Below are positions 32,651-43,500 of a stretch of 64,000 nucleotides of DNA, in pieces. The notes beneath the pieces were generated by a model, which was given only the letters and a program-made list of their open reading frames with translations, was not told the origin of the DNA and made no database searches. The stretch is from the NCBI GenBank assembly GCA_958299035.1, contig CATQJL010000112.1:87872636-87936635 (forward strand), in the 5' to 3' direction. How positions within the stretch are numbered: the stretch's first letter is position 1; each line of letters opens with the position of its first letter. Position numbers and translations under genes: made by a program. This stretch comes from Cylicocyclus nassatus (lineage: Eukaryota; Nematoda; Chromadorea; Rhabditida; Strongylidae).

Positions 32651-33764
32651 TGCAATCACGCTTCCAGCTTCCGGAGGGGTTTTCTCGATTCCGCTAGCCG
32701 TCCTAACATCGTTCCTGGCCAAGCCCAAATGATTGACTTGAAACCGGAAGAGAAAGGATCGCTTCGGAAGCTGGCAGCCTAAATTCACAGTGGGGAGGAC
32801 CCCGCCCACCTGCTGATTTCCCTCCTGTGTTAGGGCCGTTTTTCGTCGTTTTCGCCCTCTCCAATGTGCATTTTCGGACTTAGCGTAGCGAATAGGCCCG
32901 GGAAGGCGCAAATCTCAAAATCGAGTTTTTGCCCGGACACTGCCTATAAGGAGCTCAAATTTGTTTCCTTTTGATCCAAGTGATAAATTACTCGAAATGA
33001 GAGATTACATGTGGTCAGGGAAAAGATCATTACCCACGTACAAACCTTAATCAGACATCGCATAGCGTTTTCGACTCCTTAGGCCCCGGGCAGAGTTCAC
33101 GCGATTTCATCATCGCGGTTCTTCTAACAAGACAAGCAGTTACGAGTCCAGTGCATTCCGATCATCTTGCATTCTGATTGTGACAGTTAGTCGCGATTGG
33201 TCATGTTGGAGAAATATCACAACCGAGATGCAAGATGATCGGCTGCAATAGACTCGTAACTGTTTGTTTTGGTGGAAGAATCGCGGCGAGAAATCGCGTG
33301 AGCTCTGCCCAAGGCCTTGGTCGCAGAGCGTATGATTAATTAAGGAATGGTTTCATGCCAAGCTTTCCATCATCGAAGAAGGAAAATGCTACAAAAAGCT
33401 TGCTGTCAAAAAAAAGTACGCGAAAAGATTATGCATAAATGAAGGTTAAAGAAAAGATCCAATCTACATCCTTTACCACTTTCATCAACCTAATGCCACT
33501 ACCCAATATTCTCAGCACTAGCTGCAGAAGCCACGATTTGGACTTGAATCTGTCGAACTACAGTCATAATCTGCACAAAAATGATAACATAGCTTTATGT
33601 TTTACAGATTTTAGTAATATGATGGCAGTCAAAAGAAATCGATTGCAATAGATTGTGTCTTAATACGTATAACACTGGGTAATATATACAAAGAGATTCG
33701 ATAGCCAACATTCACGGATACAAAAATATAGCCAGACAAGGTACGAAAGAGTACAATGGCAATG
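32651..33764. repeat. Intergenic repeats downstream of Twinkle
   Basis: Contains a repeat end (GTGTCCGGGCAAAAACTC complement, about 32925-32945), and an imperfect palindrome at about 33080-33325 with ends GGCC(C)CGGGCAGAGTTCACGCG and matching GAAATCGCGTGAGCTCTGCCC. No gene is seen in 33330-33764. A similar palindrome lies in the Twinkle intron at 34742-34975. Confidence 0.5.
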
Positions 33765-36700
33765 CTATGATACGGAATTATGGTCAATGATTGTATGGCA
33801 ATAAGTTTCAGGATGAAAAACCATTTCCAATTGATCTGTCTCAACCTTACTACCTCCATAGCGGTTTTTCAGAATATACAGAAATTTTCTAAACTTTCCT
33901 CGATCATTTTCATCACGTCGCCTCTGCAATGCAAGGACGTTATCTGCTTCCTGTGTAACGCGCGCTGAACCCCCAAAATGTTGGATATCTAGGTCAGTAT
34001 CTGCATCGGTTTTCCTGGGATGCACCACCATAGTCACATGCACTCCAGTTTGCGTTGCCAAGGATCGCATATGTCCAACAAAACGATCCTGTGCATAAAA
34101 CCGATCCCAGGCTGTAGATTGCTCCTTGTACGTTGTCGATTGATTTACGAGAAATTGCAGGTTGTCTATGACCAAATGCTGACAACCACTGTTAATCACA
34201 TAGTTACGGATCACCTGTAACAGATTGATACATTAGTCTGTAATTGTCAAAGGCAACATTCACCCAATCTGGATTTGGTGAGATTTTTATGCTGTATAGC
34301 GGGCTTTTAACCGAATGAATGCCCTACGGGTGCAAAAAGTGAGGGAAGAAGCGAGAAAATTACTCCAGAATGTAAAAGCAGCAGTGGTGGCTCCGCCCAT
34401 TTCGCGAACATTTTTGAATTTACTTGAAAGGGTTAGTTCTTGGAATTTTCTGATAATTCAGATTAGCCTTGTAAAAATTTTATCAGAGGACCACAGAAAT
34501 TTTAAGAACTACCTCAAGAAAAATTTCGGCGGAGAGCGTGCCTGACGCCACGAACCTTCATTTTCCTGCAACCGCCGCCTCAGCGTATTCGAAATCGTCA
34601 AAAATGCCCCCCTCAATATGGTTATCGAATTTCGACAACTCTAAATAACCGATTCTGGACTTATTACTTTTAGACCAATCAAGTTGATGGGCAGGGTTAC
34701 AACCGTTGCTTCCAACCTGGAGCGACACGCTTCTGACTTAACCTTAGGCCTCGGGCATACCTCACGCGATTTCAGTCGCCACGCGATTTGGCAATACTCC
34801 AAATGTTCATAACTCATCCTGCGGGGTTTCTGAATGTACGGAAGAGGGGGCATTTTATCAACCTACGAAAGTTATACATGCTGTGCATTTGAGGTCTTCC
34901 AGTATTGAATTTGAAGACATATGGCAAATTGCCAGATCGCGTGGCGACTGAAATCGCGTGAGGTATAGGCTGTACCAACCAGCATCGGTCCCGCGCTGAT
35001 GTGCCTTGCGAGGACGCACCGTCGCATGCGACCTGCCTCAACGCGTAGCAATATTCGCACGCGTCACACCGCACCGTCGCTAGTGGTCGCAGGCGCGATG
35101 CCGCGTGACCGATGCTGGTTGGTATGGCCTATATGTTCCTTGCCTTATGCAGCGAGACTTGGGCGATCACTTGATCAGAGGCCCTGCTATTGCGTTATCA
35201 TCCTCATCATCCTCAGTTTGGGGGGGGGGGGGTGAGGGTGACTTCAAACTATGCACTCACTTCAGCTATCTGTGTTACGCTCTTTTCTCTAAAGTCGCTC
35301 GTCTTCATTATTGTCAAAGGTCCTTTGGTCCTTTCGAATCTATCTAACCATACATCAACGCTGCTGCCATAATCAGAGCGATAGAGGGGTACGCCGGCGA
35401 ACTGCACCAGCATCCATTTCAATATCTTTACTTCTGGCATCTCGAAACTGCAGAATGTTGTCCGAATCCCTTGAGTAAACAGATCGAGAGAATACTCACA
35501 AAGGAATGTTGTTTTGCCGAACCCTGTACCTCCCGTAAGCACAGTGAGCTCTCTGGGTCGAAGACCTTGGAGGTACTTATTGAGTGGAGCAAATCGCTTC
35601 CACTGGGCAAGACCGTTCTGACGAACACTAGAGTAGACCAAATCGGATTTGATTTCATCGCGGATATCACTTGCACTTATGAATCCTCTTTCACGTAGAC
35701 GTGCTGCTCCGTGTGCAATGATAAGCCTGACATCTTTCTGCTTTCCATTACGCACTAGTTCTACTGGTCTTTCGGTAGTGGTTATGAGCCTGCATCGGAC
35801 GTCGTCAAGTCTGTAACCCCATTCCCTAGCAAAATCCTGATGTTGCGGAGGAAACCACAAAAAAATTTGTTCAAATCTTGCGAGATAGGGGAGGGTTTGA
35901 AGATCAACTCGACGACCATGAGGTAACGCGAACGTCAACACTCCTCCTGTGGCATCGTAAACGGCAAGAGCATCGCGTTCGTTAGTAGTCAACACTACAA
36001 GTCGGTCCGCAGAGGTTGTCAAATGATAGCCAAAAATGCCGCAGAACTGACTTGCATTCGGATATACTTCTTTTTCGAGAACTTTGTCAGATCTTCGTAT
36101 AACTTTCAATCCAACTGGAACTGCATTCAAAGACGTGTGGTTGCCATACCTTGGATATAGAATCGACGCTCGATTCCGTTTATCCACGTGACCGCGGATG
36201 TTGAAGCGAGATAATGTTTCAGATGAGATTCGATCGATACCAAGAATATTGAGAAGGAATTTCATATCATTCTGCTCCACAATAGCCAAATCGTTGATAT
36301 CCAAACTGTTTCGCCATAGACTATGGATTACAGGATCAATCGGAAACTTTGCGCATTCTTTTATATCTGGATGGCCGATTTCTTCATTGTAAAATTCTTT
36401 GTCTGGCGCTTTGTTTTCGTCCAGAAACGACTTCAAATTGGTCTGGTCATACAGATCAGGATCAACATCTTCTGGGTGTTCCATGAGAAAAAGTCGCTTT
36501 GCTTCAGACATTCTCTCTTCTGCTGGTCGCCTATCTGCGAAGGATGTTACTGTGCTTGCTCTTGACAAAAACTCTTCTAAGGTAGTCAGCTCGTGGCAGA
36601 CCACACATCTCACAGAATTGTCGATGCCAGAAATGAAACAAGAATGTTTTGATTCGCAATATACACAGTCCGTAAGAAGGAAATTTCCATGAGCTACCTT

Positions 36701-37036
36701 CTCAAAGCTAATTCGATGTTTTTTGAGCCTTTCTGCGACTTCTGATCTTGTCAAAGGAAGACACTGTGACTGCTCTGCTGCGGCTATAACCTGTGTCAGA
36801 GTGTGATGCTGCTCTCCTTTTGAGGTAGAAGCTCCATCCGAGCAGGAATGATTGTTGCCACTGGAATAAGGCTTCTTTGTGGAAACTACTATCCCATTCA
36901 CCGTGACCAGACATCTCAGAGATATTCGCGCTCGTCTGCAGCTGCATCCGATTTTCAGCATTGATCCAATGTTCTTCATTGATCTAGAAAAGGCGACATA
37001 ATTGCATGGTACTACATTAATTTTTCCGCTTAACAT
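33765..37036 (-). CDS. TWNK: Twinkle, mitochondrial replicative DNA helicase
   Basis: Twinkle unwinds mitochondrial DNA ahead of the polymerase as a ring-shaped RecA/DnaB-type helicase. Model: exon 1 37036-35261 (592 codons, ATG at 37036), intron 35260-34215 (gtgagt...ttacag, phase 0), exon 2 34214-33765; 741 aa. The first 50 residues are rich in Arg/Lys/Ser with no acids, a likely mitochondrial presequence. Residues 124-147 form CX2C-X16-CX2C, a zinc-ribbon pattern. The TOPRIM region (346-397, LVVLTTNERDALAVY) lacks the primase Glu and Asp residues, as in other animal Twinkles. Helicase motifs are intact: Walker A GGTGFGKT (502-509), SFE (~531), Walker B VIDNLQ (D609), MVVHPRK (H657) and GGSARVTQEADN (~675-687). 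An acceptor (ttcag) lies 1 nt before the ATG. The upstream open frame (TTG at 37066) is not used in my model. Confidence 0.93.
34215..35260 (-). other. Twinkle intron with MITE and simple sequence
   Basis: 1046-nt phase-0 intron. It contains an imperfect palindrome at about 34742-34975 (ends GGCCTCGGGCATACCTCACG; inner ACGCGATTTGGCAATACTCC), GC-rich inverted pieces around 35000-35110 and a G12 tract at 35220-35232. No coding sequence seen. Confidence 0.7.
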
Positions 37037-37534
37037 ACTGAACTTGCGGTGCCGAGACCAGACCAAATTTGCGCGCTAACTTACAGCCAGTCAGTGATGC
37101 CGACATTTCGCGCGCGCAAGTGTCCAGCATCACAAGCGCAGCCATTTGTTCGCGCGCAAACTTGGTCGCCTAATCTCGGCACCGCACGCACACCGCAAGC
37201 AGAAAATATGGACTGTAACTGTAGTTTGTGCAACATACATAAACATAGACTGAACAAAGACATTCGCGCTGATCATGATCGCAAGTAAAATCTATCATTT
37301 CGAATCTCTGACAGAATTTTATTACACAGGGATTATTATACAAGCATATTCATTATATAACGGTGTTGTATTATGCGTAAGAAGGAAATCAATGCAAATG
37401 GAACCTGCCACAGTAAAAAAACGTTCCACAAATTTAATACCGATATTACTGTAAGCGATGTAGCTATTTGGTACTCGATATACACGCATTTTGGTGTAAG
37501 TGAAATTATTATGCACTGAAATAGTCCTTATATA
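37037..37534 (-). promoter_or_regulatory. Intercistronic region between the SAC phosphatase and Twinkle
   Basis: On the minus strand, after the SAC stop at 37535, a single AATAAA poly(A) signal lies at 37323-37318. The Twinkle acceptor ttcag ends at 37038, next to the ATG. An imperfect inverted repeat (37046-37076 and 37152-37185; outer GCGGTGCCGAGA) spans the acceptor flank. The layout fits either a two-gene operon with a trans-spliced Twinkle or a separate short promoter. Confidence 0.5.
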
Positions 37535-40500
37535 TTAAAGCAAAATAAAATTCGTCTTTGACTGGGACATCAGAGAATGTAGCTCTTTGAATGGATCCGG
37601 AGGAACAATGGTTTCGGCAGATCGTGCGAAAGGGCTTTTTAAACCGCGAATGCGTCCTACTATACCAGCGGGATTGCACTCAGGCTGACTATTCTCCAAT
37701 GTTAGGCATCCTTCTGACGGAGATACATGCATCTAAATACTTGTTAAAGAAAAATCTCCACTGAAAAGGTACGCGAAAATTTGAAAGCCAAAGAATTTGC
37801 TTAAAGGAGCGTCCGAGCAGATCTGAAAGCACCTTGATATCCCACGCAAGCCATAGCGCAGGTGGAGACTGCAACATTTTGCTTGCAGCGAGAAAATCGT
37901 GTCAAAAATCTAAACATAACCTTTGATTCATCGGGGAATGGCGGGTGGAAGGCGGGGCATCGATCGCTTATCAAGCCTAGGGAGTGATTGGAGATCACGC
38001 TTCCGAGAGAAACGCGGTTTGAGTCGCTCTCGCGAGGTCGCCTTCCACCCGCCACTCCCGATGAATCAAAGTGGATGCCCCTCGTTCATCCTCACCCTCA
38101 CCGAAGGAGGAAATCATGTCGGACGGCCGCTGCGGCGCTGGCATTGGCTACAGCGGCGTATCCCATCACGATTTTCTACGGGACGAGACGAGTCCGGACG
38201 GGTAGGGGCTATCCTTTCGGCGACATATAGTCCTCCACCCAAACCAGACTACGCCTTGCATGGGGAGCTCGCTTCAACAGTCTTGAAACGAACTGAGGCT
38301 GAGGTGCTCCATCTGCCTGACCGCTGCCTTACTTGAAAAAATAAACCTTGGCAGAAGTGGCTACAGCAGTATTAGAGTTCATATCATCGAGAAAGTCGCG
38401 CGGATCTTGTTCACTGCTATCCGATGCGTCGATCGAATCGAAATCTACCATTACCGCTGGTGCAGTTTGACCTTCAGCTTCCAGATTTTTGTCTGAACAC
38501 AATCACTTGATACTCTCAACAAAGAAGGCGCATTCCTTAACTGTTTAATTTGGTGGCGTTCATCCGAGGGGACGGTTTAAACATGCGACTTTTCAGTGCC
38601 GCGGTAACAGATGTCAGAGCTTTCCTTAAAAAAAGATCGACTACTATTTCGGAAAATGCAGTTTTCTCTCTTACGCTCCATCACAACTTTAACAATGATG
38701 CTCCTAGTCACTTATATAAACGAGCTCACCTAGCAGCTGTAGATGATTTTGGAAGTGACATGCGCTCCACATTATGCACGGGTACGTCTTTGTCAATGCA
38801 CAGTTTGATTGTGACGCAAATCTAAAAGCAACATTTTTTATTGAGCAGATAAAAAATCACGACTTATCACCTGCTCCGCGATTGACTCTGCGTACTCGTT
38901 AGCTTCCTCAATGCTTTTCAGTCGTATGGCAACATTGTTGAATAAGCGAGTTTTTCCCGCGCACAGGGTCCAACTTTCGTTTATAGTGCTCAATCGCAAG
39001 TACAGACGACCTGAGCGGGATGGGCGGCCGATCTGTAAATGAAACATTCAGAATCAAGTAGTTTCTTTTTACAACACAAAAACAGTTTGTTGTGTCAGGA
39101 CCGTAAAGAACAGGGCTCGGCACAGCTGGCACCGGTTCAAGCGGGATATCGCTTTGGGACAAAAAGCAAGGGGGATATCGTTTTTGTGGCCGAAAAGACT
39201 CAAAAATTGTGAAGTTTTCTTTAGTCGAATCTTTAGTTGACGTTCGTTTTAGGGTCAAATGGGACTTCGTACAAAATTTTCAAGATTAAAGGGGACTTCG
39301 TTTTGAAATTTTCCTGGTGTCAGTTCGTGCCGAGTCTTGATAAGGAACAAGTTACCTCGTTTGTGTTTACTACTACTGACTTATAATCTTGAGGGAGTCA
39401 TCGTGATAGGACCCAAAACCAAGTCGGTTGCGTATAGGATTGTGTGTCCCCTGGTATTTTCTGATTTATGAAGACAGATTTCAATGTGAAATCTTCTGTA
39501 TATCATGGCAAAAAGCGAAACATGCTCCGCTACAGGCACTATGAAAGTTAGATAAGGTTGTAGTCAGAAATCACCAAAAATGTCATAGAACTTCAAAAAA
39601 GTAATAAGTAAGCACTGAGCGGCCAACTGCACCAAAACATAAGGCGGCGACTGCGCAATTGCGATACAAATCGACTTTGTCATGAATAAGTCTCTTACCT
39701 CTATCGACTTGATATCCTCCAGAGGAACAATCTTGACATCAGCAAGTCTTTCGACATCATCGTCATATACAGCTATGTACAATTTCGTCCTGATCCATAG
39801 TTACATGAATTTATCAAAAAAAAGGCTATATAGAACCTTGTCAGCAGAACTATAGCGTCAGCTGCATCGCTGCTCCGTTGTGGGTCACACAAAGCCCAAC
39901 CTCCTGCGATAATACAGATAAAGCGCGTACTTCGTACAAAACATTTGCCCAACCTACAACAACCTCTCCTTCAGGAAGTAGAAAATGTACAGTCTCAGCT
40001 ACAAGCCGACCGACATTTTCATCTTCTTCCGAATCTGAGTCCGCTTCCAGCATTGACTCCATGCCTATTAGAGAATAAACAAAGTGCGCGGTTGGGAACT
40101 TGAGTTGAGACCAACCTTGATCTTTCTTTCCCAACAAGGCGTTTATGGCTTTCTGCCTAGATGAGTCTCGCACGTGGGAGAGGTAGTAACGCGATGCACT
40201 GTTATAGCCATCTTTCATAATTCCAGTAAATCGTCGCTCACCGCTTCGAGTGACATCTCCTTTCAAAGCTGCAGTCCCAGCATACTGTAGGCATTCAGAT
40301 ATATAACGGTTAATGAGTGACTACACATTCGACACAACTATAGAACCAAGTGACAAACATACCTGTGTCGAGATAACATCACCGTTGTCGGCCCACATGT
40401 TTTGCAGCAAGAGAACCAAAGCCTCGGGTGGTTCACATAGTGGACCGAACAAACCTAGCCGCTGCGCTTGCTGCATGCAAACCCATTGTGATATCGCTCC

Positions 40501-43500
40501 CTGAACATGAGTGTGTAGGCACAAAAAATCATACAGGTATAAAAAGCAAAAATCGAAGCAAATCGTATTTGTTTAGACCTGCACTAAATTCGTACGATCC
40601 AAGCAGTCTATACAGTTGGTTCGCACCACGCCACGTTGTGTTTTTACAACTTCACCTAAATTAACACTTCATACAAATTACTGGGTAATGAAAATGTTTG
40701 GAAATGCCAGCCTGTTTTGTCCACCCAGCAATAGCTAATTTCTCCTAATAGTTCATGTAGTCTTGAAATGAGATCATTAATCTGAAAATACCAGTCCAGA
40801 GCAAATCAAGAAAGATAAATTAGTCTCTACCTTATCAAATTTCAAGCCGCGACACTGACGATGAAGATCAAATGAAACGAAGTGCAAGTCAGACGAATTA
40901 AATTTCACAGCATGCTAAAGACAGTTTGAAAAATTGATGCGGGCATGTACAGAGACGACTGAAGCGATGAAAGAAGGAAGGCGACTTGTCCGCCAAAAAG
41001 TTGCGGACAAGTCGCCTTCCTTCTTTCATCGCTCATTTTCAGATGAAAAAAAAAGATGAAAAAATGGGTGAATTGCATGGGGTGATAGAGATCTTCAAGA
41101 GCTACAATTTACTGTTTCTGAAAAAACATGTATCTTAAAAATTGTAAAAATCTTTTTCTAAAAAAGGTCCGAAAATGGCCGCGTCACAATGTCGCGGACA
41201 ACGACTCTTCGAACGCAAAAATTTTCTTTTAGGTCGTTCTTTGGAGCAAAAACAAAAGGTTTCCGGGCAGTTAAGCACACTATGTTATAGAACTCATCGA
41301 GGACAATAATTCGGTAGTGGTTACTTCCAAAAAAATCCGAGCTTAAGTTCTATTTTACTTCTTTTCAAAAATTAACTTCTAATTCCCTGCCTTAAGCCAA
41401 ATTTCTTCACATGGAAACCCATTCAAGATATGAATTAACAAAGATATTCGGATAAAATGAATGCCCTTTGCCATCTTCATGCAACGGACGTTGCTGGTGA
41501 GTTTCTTTGCTGAAAAAGGTTTTTAACAGTGCGACCACCTACACCTCACCACTGACTTGCACCGCTTTGTAGGGTTGTAGCTCGGGCAGCAGTCACTCTA
41601 TGAGCTTGCAGGTAGGCTCATTCGAAAGAGCATGACTTCCTCGACACGATGATATGCAAAAGAGTTGGGTATGAGAAGCGGAGATTTGGCGGATTGGGGT
41701 AAAAAAGCGCAGCCTCAGTGGTAGGTTGAGGATTTCCAGCTAAAGTTGAACAGAGCTTCTTTCGCTACAAGTTCCATCCAGAAAGTTTAAAAAGGTCAAT
41801 GTTCTTGTCATAGATCAATTTCGAAGCTTTAAGACTGTTCTGGTGCTGATAAAAGCCTCCATTCCAATCACTTCTGACGCTGCATTTTTTCACCCCATCC
41901 GCCAAATCCCCGCTGTTTCTCATACCCAACTATTCTGCTTACGGTCGTGTCGAGGAAGTCATGCTCTTGCCTGCTGAGCCTACCTGCAAGCTCACAGAGT
42001 GATTGCTGCCCGAGCTACAACCCTGCAAAGCGGTGCAAGTGGCGAGGTGTAGGTGGGTCATGTGCATGCACTGTTAAAAGCCATTTTCAGCAAGGAAACT
42101 CACCAGCACACGTCCGATGCATAGAAGATGGCAAAGGGCATCCATTTTATCCGAATATTTTTGTTGGAATATCTTGAATGGGTTTCCATGTGAAGAAATT
42201 TGGCTTAAAGCAGGGAATTAGAAGTTAATTTTTGAGAAGCAAAATAGAATTCAAGCTTGGGTTTTTTGGAAGTAACCACTACCGAATTATTGTCCTCGAT
42301 GAGTTCTACAACATGGTATGCTTAACTGCCCGGAAAACTTTTGTTTTTGCTCCAAAAAACGACCTAAAAATTTTCGCGTTTGAAGAATTATTGTCCGCGA
42401 CATTGTAACGCGGCCATTTTCGGACTTTTGTAGAAAAAGATTTTTGAAGTTCTTAGAATACATATTTTCCAGAAAGCGCAATGTGGGGTTGTAGTTCTCG
42501 GAGAGCTCTATCAGCTTATGCAATATATTCAGTTTTTCACCTTTGTTTTCCATCGGAAAATGAGAGATGAAGAAAGGAAGGCGGCTTGTCCGCAACTTCT
42601 TGGCGGTCACTGTATACTCCGGAAGATTGGCCCTTTTCAGATTGTGATAGATGCACCAAGTGCAGCCATTTCCACTAACGTCGCCGGCAGCAAATTCAAG
42701 CAAGCTTAAAGGCACCGTCCACCCAGATTCTCGACTTCCAGGTTTTTGTCGTTTCAGGGCCTTCTCAGGGTCTCATGTTTCTGGTTTCGAATATGAAATC
42801 GATCCGCGAAAACCCGACAATCCTGTTCCGGAAAATCCGTAGGCCGATTCTCCCCAACAGTGATTGGATGCGCGCATGGATGGGCGGGCATGGATGGGGA
42901 GGGCGATGCCGTCTTGTCCTCCTGCATCTTCGTTATTCCGAAGCGATTTTCTCGCTTCCGAAGCGACATCTTGCGCCGCGACTTGGGCTCTGGCTTGATA
43001 GGAGGCCCTACTATCATATGCTGCCAAAAGCTCAAGATCCTCAACTTAGGGTGGACGGTGCCTTTAAAGGCAGTGTCCGGGCAAAAACTCAATTTCTAGA
43101 AAATCCACTTACCGGGGGTTATCCGCAACGCCGAATTCGAAAATCCACATTAGAAGGCGCAAAAATGGCGAGAACATGCGTTTTCCAGAGCCTTACAATT
43201 GAAATTCGACGGTCTCCGCCAAGGCTGAGACGCAGAGTCGCTGCGGGACCCTACGATTTTGACTGTTGCGGAATGCGTCCTCTGCCGCATAGCAGGAATT
43301 CGGACAGCTCGGAGAATCCAGCAAGGCGTAAGTTTCCCCACTTTCCGGTGTTTTTCTTGCTTTAGGTCGAGCGTTATGACGGCACACTTGCGTGATGTTG
43401 TGTCCAAGGGGGGCCACTTTCGCATGGTACTGGAATTTCAAAACCCCCATTCTGCCACAGCTTAAAAGCAGTGTCCGAGCAAGATGGGGGTTTTGAGATT

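Noticed and set aside
37037..37066. Twinkle start at TTG 37066
   Set aside because: Not an ATG, and an acceptor lies just before the ATG at 37036.
38838..38840. Stop at 38838 as the true C-terminus of the SAC phosphatase
   Set aside because: A 49-nt intron with good donor and acceptor precedes it, and four further exons keep phase. The first of them still resembles the family. Kept only as an alternative end.
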